Below are positions 33,940 to 40,838 of a DNA stretch of 55,133 nucleotides, one piece after another. The position numbers were made by a program, and so were the translations under genes. Origin of the DNA: Ruminococcus sp. Its GTDB lineage: Bacteria > Bacillota > Clostridia > Oscillospirales > Ruminococcaceae. Every line of letters starts with the position of its first letter. The stretch's first letter is position 1. A model generated the notes under the pieces. The model was not told the DNA's origin, did no database searches, and saw only the letters and a program-made list of their open reading frames with translations. Location of the stretch: positions 1-55,133 of the forward strand of contig JAFYUM010000034.1 in NCBI GenBank assembly GCA_017558505.1, in the 5' to 3' direction.

Positions 33940-34344
33940 ATGATAATCAGAAGCAAAGATAAAGTTAATGTAAATGGCAAGAATAATCCCGTTTGGATTC
34001 TCGATACCGATGCCTTGACCGTCACCCAAAACACACCCGATGTCGAGCCGAACGTGACAATATTCAACTCCGACCATATCAAGTATCATCTGCACTATTC
34101 TGCTGAGTACCGTCCTGCAAGGCTGAAAAAGCTCGTCAACGACGGAACAATTCTCAGCTACTTGACCAATCTTGACCATTCTGTAACAGAAGCCATTGAA
34201 CGTCAGGTCGGAATAATGCTCGAAAATGATACAGAGTATCTCAGAGCCGTGGAGGTCGGTGATCTTGTCAAAGCGAAAGGTCTGGAGAACATGGATCGCC
34301 TATGTGCAAGAGAGCCTATATATGCGGCTATGGTGTATGTGTGA
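33940..34344 (+). CDS. TnpV-like transposon-encoded protein
   Basis: A 134-aa protein. The C-terminal part (RPARLKKLVNDGTILSYLTN, LDHSVTEAIERQVGIM, then ENMDRLCAREPIYAAMVYV) follows the pattern of TnpV proteins first named in Tn4451-type elements, whose function is unknown. The start at 33940 has AGGAG 8 bases upstream. It ends the rightward operon of the element; the terminator hairpin at 34379 is shared with the opposing UvrA-like gene. Confidence 0.65.
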   Translation: MIIRSKDKVNVNGKNNPVWILDTDALTVTQNTPDVEPNVTIFNSDHIKYHLHYSAEYRPARLKKLVNDGTILSYLTNLDHSVTEAIERQVGIMLENDTEYLRAVEVGDLVKAKGLENMDRLCAREPIYAAMVYV

Positions 34345-34378
34345 TGATATAGCATAAAGAAATAGTCGTCAATATAGC

Positions 34379-34411
34379 AACAAGGCAGTCAATATTTCTG
34401 ACTGCCTTGTT
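34379..34411. terminator. Bidirectional terminator between the mobility genes and the cargo operon
   Basis: 13-bp stem AACAAGGCAGTCA / TGACTGCCTTGTT with a 7-base loop and T-rich tail, between converging genes. Confidence 0.85.
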
Positions 34412-34417
34412 TTAATA

Positions 34418-36544
34418 TCAAATCCCTTTTAATATGCCTTTATCTAATATAAGTTCAATATGCTTTGCAAAATACGGGAAAGCCTCTTCGTTATGGTCTA
34501 TGACAACTATTGTTTTTCCTTTAACTATCATACCTATAAGGAATGATACTACGCTATGTATTTCTGTTAAGCTCAGACCCTTAAACGGCTCATCAATGCC
34601 AAGAACATCGGATTTGGTGTTCCGCAGTTTTAAGAGCTTTATTCGTATATTCTCACCGCCTGACAGCGTAGATGTAGGCTGGCCAATTAGTAAATGCCCC
34701 AACAATATAGATGAAGCATTCTCTAATACATTTGTTATCTTAGGATTAATATCCTTAAAATACTCTGCTGCTTCATCTACAGTCATTCTCCATATATCAA
34801 ATATGGATTGCCCCTTGATTTTATGCTTAGATAGATTCTTATTAAAGCCTGTTCCAACGCAGTCGGCACATTCAAGGCGCAACACAGAAGTCTTTTCACT
34901 ACCAAATTCAATATAACCTGCCCCTAAACAAGATGGACAACAACCCTCGTTTCCAGTATTGTTTGAAAAATAATTCTTTTCCTTTTTGAATTTCTTTGCA
35001 AACGTACTGAATATTTCAGTAGCAATGTCTAATGCGGTAGCCACATTTGAATTCTTATTACCTAATATCGGGCGCTGGTTCACAAAAGCATAACTCTCAA
35101 AAAACTGTGGAAAATATTCTCTGATCAATGTTGATTTTCCAATTCCAGATGCACCTGTGATGAGATTGAGGCAACCTTCCGAGAGCTCAATATCAACACC
35201 ATTATACTGATATATCTTGCTGTTCAGTACAACTTTTATGGGTAAACCGAGAGTATGCTCAAGTTTCAACATCGGAATTTTCTGTTTCTCGATATATTGT
35301 TGTGCATCAATCAGATAACCGCCATTTCTTCCGCTTTTTTCGCCAAGAGCAACGATTGTCTGAGCGGATTTTACAAATATATCGGTATGATCCACGATAA
35401 CAAGGGTATGCTTATCTTTAAGTTCAATAATACTATCAAATATTTTCTTTTTTTCCTTGCCTGATAAGCCAGCTAACGGCTCATCAAGAACAATCAGCAA
35501 ATCTGTCAACTGAGTGTTAAATACCTGCACCATACGCAAGCGCTGAAGCTCTCCGCCTGAAAGCGTTGGGATAGAACGATTGAAAAACAGGTATCCAAGA
35601 TTAAAATCAATAGTTTTCTGCAAAAATGTATCAATAGCATCTAATGCAAAAGTCAACGATTCAATTTTTTTATTTTTTCTAATAGCTTTATTGACTTTTA
35701 ATAGATCAGCAAAAGGTGTAATCATATATTCACCGATAGATACGCCGCCAACTTTGATTTCATCATGGGAGGAAGCATATTTCTTTCCTTGGCAGTGTGG
35801 ACATACCGTGTCAGAATAGTATTTATCACTTATGCTTGTACCAACAATAAGTGGCTTCTCACACATTACACCGTAAAACTTTGTAGTACGGCTCGATTTA
35901 GAATTTACCTTATGATAAAGAATCTGATACTTTGACTTACTTTCCCCGTAAAGGAATGTCTGCCTTTCTTTATCAGTAAGTTCTCTAAACGTCTTGTTAG
36001 AATCAATGTCGACTTCATTGCAAAACTTTTCAATGATACTACGATAGAAATCCTTATATCTGTCCCAACACCTTACAGGATTATCTTTAAGCTTAGTATT
36101 AAAGCTTATCAGCTTATTAACATCCAGCTCCTTAACAGTTCCTATACCGTGACATACTTCACAAAGATTGCTCTCCCTGTTTAGAACAAAGAAATCTTCG
36201 CTAACACCCGATATAACTGAGAAAATAAATCCTATATACCTATTGATGCCGAAATACGTGCCAATGGTTGAACGCATATTATTGTTATAATTGGCTTGCT
36301 TCAACGGAACAGCAGCCAACATATTACGATACCCTTTTACCTTATAGGTAGGATCGGAAGCGTCATCAGCAAACATAGACATAAACTCATGTTGACCAAT
36401 TTGTGCAACAGTATCGTAGGCAAGTGAGGATTTACCACTTCCAGACGGTCCGATAATTAAGTTGATAGCGTGCTTTTCAAGGCTGACATCAATGTTTTTG
36501 AGGTTGTTGGTTTCAACTCCCCATACATCAATAGTGTCAATCAT
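34418..36544 (-). CDS. Short UvrA-like ABC ATPase of the RiPP cassette
   Basis: A 708-aa two-cassette ATPase of the UvrA family. First cassette: Walker A GPSGSGKSS (about 32-40), zinc finger with CEVCHGIGT and CPHCQGKK, signature LSGGELQRLRM, Walker B LLIVLDEPLAGL. Second: Walker A GASGIGKST, zinc module CPSCLGAGY and CADCVGTGF, signature LSGGENIRIKLLKL, Walker B VLGIDEPFKGL. It is much shorter than repair UvrA (about 940 aa), like UvrA2/DrrC-type paralogues that lack the UvrB-binding part and are linked to drug resistance. It is third in an operon with a cysteine-rich peptide and a radical SAM enzyme, overlapping the latter by 8 bases. RBS AGGAG at 8 bases sets the start. A self-protection or DNA-related role is inference. 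Confidence 0.83.
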   Translation of the reverse strand: MIDTIDVWGVETNNLKNIDVSLEKHAINLIIGPSGSGKSSLAYDTVAQIGQHEFMSMFADDASDPTYKVKGYRNMLAAVPLKQANYNNNMRSTIGTYFGINRYIGFIFSVISGVSEDFFVLNRESNLCEVCHGIGTVKELDVNKLISFNTKLKDNPVRCWDRYKDFYRSIIEKFCNEVDIDSNKTFRELTDKERQTFLYGESKSKYQILYHKVNSKSSRTTKFYGVMCEKPLIVGTSISDKYYSDTVCPHCQGKKYASSHDEIKVGGVSIGEYMITPFADLLKVNKAIRKNKKIESLTFALDAIDTFLQKTIDFNLGYLFFNRSIPTLSGGELQRLRMVQVFNTQLTDLLIVLDEPLAGLSGKEKKKIFDSIIELKDKHTLVIVDHTDIFVKSAQTIVALGEKSGRNGGYLIDAQQYIEKQKIPMLKLEHTLGLPIKVVLNSKIYQYNGVDIELSEGCLNLITGASGIGKSTLIREYFPQFFESYAFVNQRPILGNKNSNVATALDIATEIFSTFAKKFKKEKNYFSNNTGNEGCCPSCLGAGYIEFGSEKTSVLRLECADCVGTGFNKNLSKHKIKGQSIFDIWRMTVDEAAEYFKDINPKITNVLENASSILLGHLLIGQPTSTLSGGENIRIKLLKLRNTKSDVLGIDEPFKGLSLTEIHSVVSFLIGMIVKGKTIVVIDHNEEAFPYFAKHIELILDKGILKGI

Positions 36545-37943
36545 CTTTTTTTCTCCTGTCACATATAATTCGATATAAATCTCGAATCAGAAAGTCAAGG
36601 GTAATTTTTGAATGTGTACAAAATCGAGTATCAATCGAATGAATAGTATTTCCCTCTTTTAAATACATAGCATTTATCGGACAACCGCCTCCACATATTC
36701 CAAGAGCAGAGCAATCAAGGCACTCCTCATGATTTATCGGAGTAAGCTGTGACCACTCTATAAAGTATTCATTTTCAATACAATTAAAATCAATATCATT
36801 AACATCTGTCACAAAATATTTTTTATTATAAAGACATCCGTGACAAATTCCTACTTGTCCATTAGGTGCAATAACAATTTGTCCACCTGCCGTGGCAGCA
36901 CAATCTGAATAATAAACTTGTGCTTTCGTAAAAGCATCAAGTTTTCTCATCATTCTATCTTCATATATTCCCAGCTTTCTTAATTCGATGAATTCGTCAA
37001 TAATAAATTTGGCTGCTGCTTCATTATATGAATCTGGAACAATAAACGTATCGCTCGACATCATTATATTGAAACCAAACGATCTAACATTATATTCCTT
37101 TATTAATTTAAGTACACTATCTTTATGTTTTATTGTTTCCTCGTTAAGAGTTACTGAAAGCGAAAAATCAGCTTTATGCTTTTTTAACAATGAAAGAATT
37201 TCTAAAAGCTCATTAAAAATTGGTTTCCCAAATCTGTCCACTCTCATCGAATTGTCTTCCTCTGAAAAGCCATCAATAGAAATACCGATACCAACATGAA
37301 GTTCGTTTAATCTTTCTATTCTTTCTTCATTCAAAAGAATACCGTTAGTCACCATAGTTAATTCGAGATTCTTTAATATGGGCTCCGTCTTCTTAAGTTC
37401 GTTGAGCTTTGAAGCGATATGGAGCAGAGTAGGGTAATTGACCATGGGTTCGCCGCCGTAAAAAATCACAACTGGCTTCTGGTGTTCAAAATTTAATCCA
37501 GATTTTTTAAGTTGAGCAAGATAGAAATCAATCGCTTTATCAGCAGTATCTTCTGACATATTCTTCAATTCAAATTGTTTTCTCTTTAAAGTATCGTTAT
37601 TACCTAGAAAGCAATACTTACAAGCTAAATTACACTGTTCACTTAGAATCATATAACATACACTTATGGCAGGACGAGTTATACGAGATCTTATAAATGC
37701 CAAAACTTTATCATCTTCATCATCTGATATCGTAAGTATCTTGCATTTTCTTAGTAGCTGCACCTCATCCTTTATATTTTTTGGAGCATTGTTAAGATCA
37801 ATACAAAAAGAGCTTGCAAGCCACTCCTGCAAGCTCCGATAAGTATCTCTCTCCAAATAAACTGGCTTCATACGTAGTGAATGATAAAGAGCAACTGAAT
37901 CACCTAAGTCAAATGTATGTGTAAAGCGAGAGAGTTTAATCAT
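36537..37943 (-). CDS. Radical SAM/SPASM peptide maturase
   Basis: A 468-aa iron-sulfur enzyme predicted to modify the cysteine-rich peptide encoded just upstream. The N-terminal about 95 residues resemble the leader-binding wing of such maturases. The radical SAM core carries C104-x3-C108-x2-C111 (SEQCNLACKYCFLG) and the SAM-binding GGEP (163-166). The C-terminal SPASM domain has C348, C367, C370, then C408-x2-C411-x5-C417-x3-C421 and C442, ligands for two auxiliary clusters. Such enzymes form thioether or carbon-carbon crosslinks. The ATG overlaps the peptide's stop (TGATG), with GGGAGG upstream. From memory it resembles the maturases of the Fibrobacter/Ruminococcus 'FibroRumin' type; a profile search is needed. 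Confidence 0.9.
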   Translation of the reverse strand: MIKLSRFTHTFDLGDSVALYHSLRMKPVYLERDTYRSLQEWLASSFCIDLNNAPKNIKDEVQLLRKCKILTISDDEDDKVLAFIRSRITRPAISVCYMILSEQCNLACKYCFLGNNDTLKRKQFELKNMSEDTADKAIDFYLAQLKKSGLNFEHQKPVVIFYGGEPMVNYPTLLHIASKLNELKKTEPILKNLELTMVTNGILLNEERIERLNELHVGIGISIDGFSEEDNSMRVDRFGKPIFNELLEILSLLKKHKADFSLSVTLNEETIKHKDSVLKLIKEYNVRSFGFNIMMSSDTFIVPDSYNEAAAKFIIDEFIELRKLGIYEDRMMRKLDAFTKAQVYYSDCAATAGGQIVIAPNGQVGICHGCLYNKKYFVTDVNDIDFNCIENEYFIEWSQLTPINHEECLDCSALGICGGGCPINAMYLKEGNTIHSIDTRFCTHSKITLDFLIRDLYRIICDRRKKDD

Positions 37944-38137
37944 CAAACTGCCTCCCACTCAAGCTCCATGGAAATATCATTACTCACGCATCCAGTACAC
38001 TGACTTATGCATTTTTCACAACGACCGCAAGAGCAACTGTTACAAGCAACACATCGGCATTTAGGCATACATATTATTTCTTCATCACATTTGATCTTTC
38101 CATATAATTCTTTATAATCAAATTCGGTAGCGTTCAT
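37943..38137 (-). CDS. Cysteine-rich RiPP precursor peptide (predicted)
   Basis: A 64-aa peptide with the layout of a RiPP precursor: an acidic leader without cysteine (MNATEFDYKELYGKIK), a core of 11 cysteines in 34 residues (C17, 23, 27, 29, 32, 35, 37, 40, 43, 47, 50; mostly CxC, CxxC and CxxxC spacing) and a short acidic tail ending in MELEWEAV. AAGGAG lies 9 bases before the ATG. Its stop codon overlaps the start of the radical SAM gene, and a strong promoter lies upstream, so it is the first and probably best expressed gene of the cassette. A metal-binding, ferredoxin-like small protein is the alternative reading, less likely in this context. Confidence 0.8.
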   Translation of the reverse strand: MNATEFDYKELYGKIKCDEEIICMPKCRCVACNSCSCGRCEKCISQCTGCVSNDISMELEWEAV

Positions 38138-38173
38138 AAATACCAACTCCTTAGTAGCAAAAATGTTTGTATA

Positions 38174-38231
38174 GTAGTGTTGAATTCCACTACATCATTT
38201 TTATTATAGCACAACAATAGTAGAAAGTCAA
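38174..38231 (-). promoter_or_regulatory. Promoter and dyad operator of the RiPP operon
   Basis: On the minus strand TTGACT (38231-38226) and TATAAT (38208-38203) are spaced by exactly 17 bp. About 10 bases after the -10 box lies the dyad GTAGTG-TTGAATTC-CACTAC (38174-38193), placed at the start of the transcript where a repressor would block it. Confidence 0.8.
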
Positions 38232-38334
38232 TACCTTAACACTATAATTACTGTATATTCAAGCATCTAAATATTTCAAAAAAACTTGTGAAATATAACG
38301 AATAAATTGTATTTGAACAGTTAATGAAATACTC

Positions 38335-38363
38335 TTGACAACCGCCTAAATCTGCGCTATAAT
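38335..38363 (+). promoter_or_regulatory. Outward consensus promoter at the right end of the element
   Basis: TTGACA (38335-38340) and TATAAT (38358-38363) with a 17-bp spacer, reading to the right across attR. AAGGAG follows at about 38371 but no convincing reading frame begins there. The transcript would pass the arm sites and the 38512 palindrome. It may encode a small RNA or run across the joined ends of the excised circle. The rest of 38138-38656 holds only the sites listed separately. Confidence 0.65.
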
Positions 38364-38418
38364 ATCAAATAAGGAGCAAGCCACCAGGCACATATTCTCC
38401 TATAAGTCGCTGGATTTC

Positions 38419-38446
38419 GTTATCAATCCGCTAACAATATGATAAC
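38419..38446. other. Right subterminal TGATAAC sites, probable integrase or Xis arm sites
   Basis: GTTATCA (38419-38425) and TGATAAC (38440-38446) in inverted order. The block at 38432-38451 matches 28871-28890 at 18 of 20 positions. Confidence 0.55.
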
Positions 38447-38511
38447 GGGGAATCAGCGGTCGATTATCGTACAGAGCAAAATGGATAACTGAGATACCAC
38501 AGAGTATATTT

Positions 38512-38531
38512 CCTAAACAAATTTGTTTAGG
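38512..38531. promoter_or_regulatory. Perfect 20-bp palindrome, candidate repressor operator
   Basis: CCTAAACAAATTTGTTTAGG is its own reverse complement. Its half site CTAAACAAA equals the sites in the xre-xis control region, 9 kb away at the other end of the element, so the XRE repressor probably binds both. Confidence 0.7.
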
Positions 38532-38548
38532 TTCTGCTGCTCTTTGAG

Positions 38549-38561
38549 GAGTGGGAATAAT
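38549..38561. other. attR: 13-bp core repeat
   Basis: GAGTGGGAATAAT, identical to the guaA 3' end at 28799-28811. Sequence to its right should be the original chromosome downstream of guaA. Confidence 0.88.
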
Positions 38562-38612
38562 CGTAGATACTCCACTGGTTAAACAGCAACATCTGAAATA
38601 TAATAAAAACAC

Positions 38613-38645
38613 AGAGCTATCTGATTATTGCAATCAGATAGCTCT
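38613..38645. terminator. Terminator beyond attR, probably the original guaA terminator
   Basis: Perfect 14-bp stem AGAGCTATCTGATT / AATCAGATAGCTCT with the loop ATTGC, followed by TTTATTTTAT on the + strand and A-rich on the other side. It would end guaA transcripts before the insertion and also the opposing acyltransferase remnant. Confidence 0.75.
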
Positions 38646-38656
38646 TTTATTTTATA

Positions 38657-39070
38657 TCATTTTACACATTTGATTTTCGAAATTATTTTCAAAGCCACAA
38701 AGCTGATTACAACTGAAATTATGGAAATGCCTGCCATGAACAGATAATTTTCAACATATGAAAATTTCTGGAAGTAATAAAGGTTATTTACAACAAGCCT
38801 GCCTACATAGTGATTCATGTATATCCACATTGAAACAGTACCGCAGTGTCTGAATATCTGCTTATCAAACAATTTTGAAATGTAACTCTTACCGCTGAAA
38901 ACAACAGCAAGAAATATCGGAAACAAAAGAAATGCTGGAAACAGACAAAAACAATTTTATAAAGTCAATCTGATAGTTTTTCCTTTTCGCTTTATTTTGC
39001 ATATATTTTCAGGTAGCCTCCAAAACATAAAGCAATACCGATAAGCAAAATGTACATACGGAAGTATTTG
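38657..39070 (-). pseudogene. Acyltransferase-3 family remnant
   Basis: The last about 100 codons (NCFCLFPAFLLFPIFLAVVF... to KIKCVK) read as the C-terminal membrane helices of an OafA/NodX-type membrane acyltransferase, including WIYMNHYVGRLVV. A TAA at about 38957-38959 interrupts the frame; a further fragment in another frame, MYILLIGIALCFGGYLKIYA, lies just upstream (about 39000-39060). The N-terminal two thirds are missing. It is a decayed gene next to, but outside, the mobile element. Confidence 0.65.
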
Positions 39071-39081
39071 TGTAAATTATT

Positions 39082-39112
39082 GGGGGAAAGCTTTCTTCAG
39101 AAAGTTTCCCCC
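39082..39112 (-). terminator. Terminator after the FkbM methyltransferase gene
   Basis: Stem GGGGGAAA-G-CTTTC / GAAAG-TTTCCCCC with a 4-base loop and one bulge, about 60 bases past the stop codon at 39175. Confidence 0.65.
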
Positions 39113-39174
39113 ACAAAATCTGCATAATACTTCTATACGGGTAGTCTGCTTAACGATACTGCCTTGATTTTTAT

Positions 39175-40239
39175 TTATAATGTAGCATATAAATTTGTTT
39201 CCCATGCAGGAATATATAGCTGGTGACGAATATACAGCTTATAATTGGGGTTGAGCATTTTCACAAGTAAAGGAAGCTCAAATATATCCTCGTTTCTATG
39301 ATACAGTGAAACCATAAGCTTCGGTGAATAACGTGCAATTGTCTGTGCAGCACCCCATATAGCCTCACGCTCGAAACCCTCAACGTCCATTTTTATAATG
39401 GTTGCCGCTTTGCGTCCAAGAATGCTGTCAACGGAACGGGCAGAAATAAGATTTTCCGAATCAGCTGAAATCGCCGACTGTCTGCCTGCCTTGGCAGCAA
39501 AGGGAAGTTCAGTATCAATACACCATGCCGCTGAATTATAAGTATATACCTGCTTCATTCCATCCACAAACTTCATAAGCTTCTTATAATTCTTCTTATC
39601 AGGCTCTACTGCATAAATACCTGCATATCTGCCGTGGGTGAATTCAAGCACTTCGCGGATTGTATCACCGTTGTATGCGCCTAAATCAACGTATGTTTCT
39701 CCCATATGTGGCTTGATTATCTCACGGTATATCTCCGACTTCGGAGTTGTTACCGCATCAAGATAGCTTATATCACCGCTTATTTTGAAATTGATGATAT
39801 TGGCATAAACCCTGCGTGAATAATCATCGGCAAGGCTGTCATAAACCTCACGAAGCTTTTCAGCATTCTGCACGCAGTACTCATATGTAAACAGTCCGCC
39901 GCCTGTTACAGGAACATCAGGCACATAAAGAGTATGCTTTGCTGCAATTTCATGTATTCTGTCAACGATTGACTGATAGCCTGCCGCAAAGGCAAGAACA
40001 ACAACAAAGTCGTTTTCAAGCTCCTCAACCTCAGAAAGCTTCATTACCTTATACCCCTCAAAGGAATGGCCTCTTACAAAATCATCGCTGGCAAAAATAC
40101 CTTTAAGCTGTATATCGCACTTGCGGAATACAGACATAATCTTCAGGGCACCATCGCCCATACCATAAATATAGATTGGTCTTTTTTCCGCTTTGAGTTT
40201 ATCCCATGCGGTCTCTTTTTCTTTTATAAAGGAAATCAT
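39175..40239 (-). CDS. FkbM-family methyltransferase
   Basis: A 354-aa protein. The N-terminal part (about 15-95: PIYIYGMGDGALKIMSVFRK) is a Rossmann-like module often seen in sugar-modifying proteins; the C-terminal part (about 165-345) is an FkbM SAM-dependent methyltransferase with ETYVDLGAYNGDTIREVLE (SAM-binding), AVEPDKKNYKKL and IIKMDVEGFEREAI. FkbM enzymes O-methylate sugars or polyketides; in gut bacteria they often act on surface glycans. Its transcription start region is shared with a PH-domain gene 28 bases upstream in the same direction. Substrate unknown. Confidence 0.85.
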   Translation of the reverse strand: MISFIKEKETAWDKLKAEKRPIYIYGMGDGALKIMSVFRKCDIQLKGIFASDDFVRGHSFEGYKVMKLSEVEELENDFVVVLAFAAGYQSIVDRIHEIAAKHTLYVPDVPVTGGGLFTYEYCVQNAEKLREVYDSLADDYSRRVYANIINFKISGDISYLDAVTTPKSEIYREIIKPHMGETYVDLGAYNGDTIREVLEFTHGRYAGIYAVEPDKKNYKKLMKFVDGMKQVYTYNSAAWCIDTELPFAAKAGRQSAISADSENLISARSVDSILGRKAATIIKMDVEGFEREAIWGAAQTIARYSPKLMVSLYHRNEDIFELPLLVKMLNPNYKLYIRHQLYIPAWETNLYATL

Positions 40240-40267
40240 ATTCTACTACTCCGAAAAAATGATAATA

Positions 40268-40678
40268 TCAGAAAAGGTCTGAATCTACAGATACATCATC
40301 TGCGAAATCACCTGGAATTACGCCAACCATATCACGGCCACGAATACCGTATCTGTCACGCATATTATTCATATGCTTGTCAATAAGGTTAGAAACCTGA
40401 CGGACGCACTTTATGCTCTTTACTTCCTTTGTGGGAGTATCAGCGTCCTTACTGTGAATAATTATGGTTCCGCAGCCGAATAATCTCTGGAAGAACGGAC
40501 GCTGCACGCTTTTATCAATTATCTTGTAAAGGTCAATTTCGTCCTCCTCAACATTAAAAAATCCTACTCTTGTTATAAACTTTGTAGACGTGAGATAATA
40601 TCTCGTAAATGAAAGGGGCAATCCAAAAAGTGTACGCTTTTTATCTGTCCATACATATTTTATTTCTTCTTTAGCCAT
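40268..40678 (-). CDS. Bacterial PH-domain protein
   Basis: A 136-aa protein with a bacterial pleckstrin-homology (bPH_2) pattern: RYYLTSTKFITRVGFFNVEE, DEIDLYKIIDKSVQRPFFQR, then GTIIIHSKDADTP. No membrane helix is evident, unlike in YdbS/YdbT relatives. The C-terminal 40 residues are acidic and not recognised. It lies 28 bases upstream of the FkbM gene in the same direction; function unknown. RBS AAAGGAG precedes the ATG. Confidence 0.75.
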   Translation of the reverse strand: MAKEEIKYVWTDKKRTLFGLPLSFTRYYLTSTKFITRVGFFNVEEDEIDLYKIIDKSVQRPFFQRLFGCGTIIIHSKDADTPTKEVKSIKCVRQVSNLIDKHMNNMRDRYGIRGRDMVGVIPGDFADDVSVDSDLF

Positions 40679-40803
40679 AACGATTCTCCTTTCGGCTTTG
40701 GAAATAACTTTCCTTATACTATTTTACCACAAAACAAGAAATAAGTCAACAGCAATTTAATTAAGAATTCAGAATTATGAATTACGAAATAAGAAATAAT
40801 AAT

Positions 40804-40825
40804 CGGGCGGAAATTCTTCCGCCCG
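40804..40825 (-). terminator. Terminator of glmS
   Basis: Perfect 9-bp stem CGGGCGGAA / TTCCGCCCG with an ATTC loop, 14 bases after the glmS stop, followed on the minus strand by a T-rich tract. Confidence 0.8.
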
Positions 40826-40838
40826 AAATAATCCTTAA

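Larger units (their letters stand above)
28799..38561. mobile_element. Integrated mobilizable element (IME) at the guaA 3' end, with RiPP cargo
   Basis: About 9.76 kb bounded by the 13-bp direct repeat GAGTGGGAATAAT at 28799-28811 and 38549-38561; the left copy is the last codons and stop of guaA. The 3' end of guaA is a known integration site for genomic islands. The content fits: XRE repressor, excisionase, tyrosine integrase, MobC-like protein, RepA-like ATPase, origin-like repeats, Mob/Pre relaxase, TnpV-like protein. No conjugation channel genes exist, so transfer would need a helper element. The cargo is a cysteine-rich peptide, radical SAM maturase and UvrA-like gene. Confidence 0.88.

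Noticed and set aside
34418..36544. Annotation as DNA-repair UvrA
   Set aside because: The protein is far shorter than repair UvrA, sits in a peptide-maturation operon on a mobile element and has no uvrB or uvrC neighbours.
28916..38378. GGTGGCTT near the left end and AAGCCACC near the right end as terminal inverted repeats
   Set aside because: Only 8 bases match, they are not at the ends, and a tyrosine integrase element does not need terminal inverted repeats.
28871..38451. TAACAAT-TGATAAC block taken as the direct-repeat att core
   Set aside because: The copies are imperfect and lie inside the ends; the exact 13-bp repeat that includes the guaA stop codon is a better core. The block is kept as probable arm sites.
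38400..38612. 70-aa minus-strand reading frame in the right end of the element
   Set aside because: It runs through the arm sites, the palindrome and attR, has no ribosome-binding site and no recognisable domain; the DNA is better explained as att and regulatory sequence.
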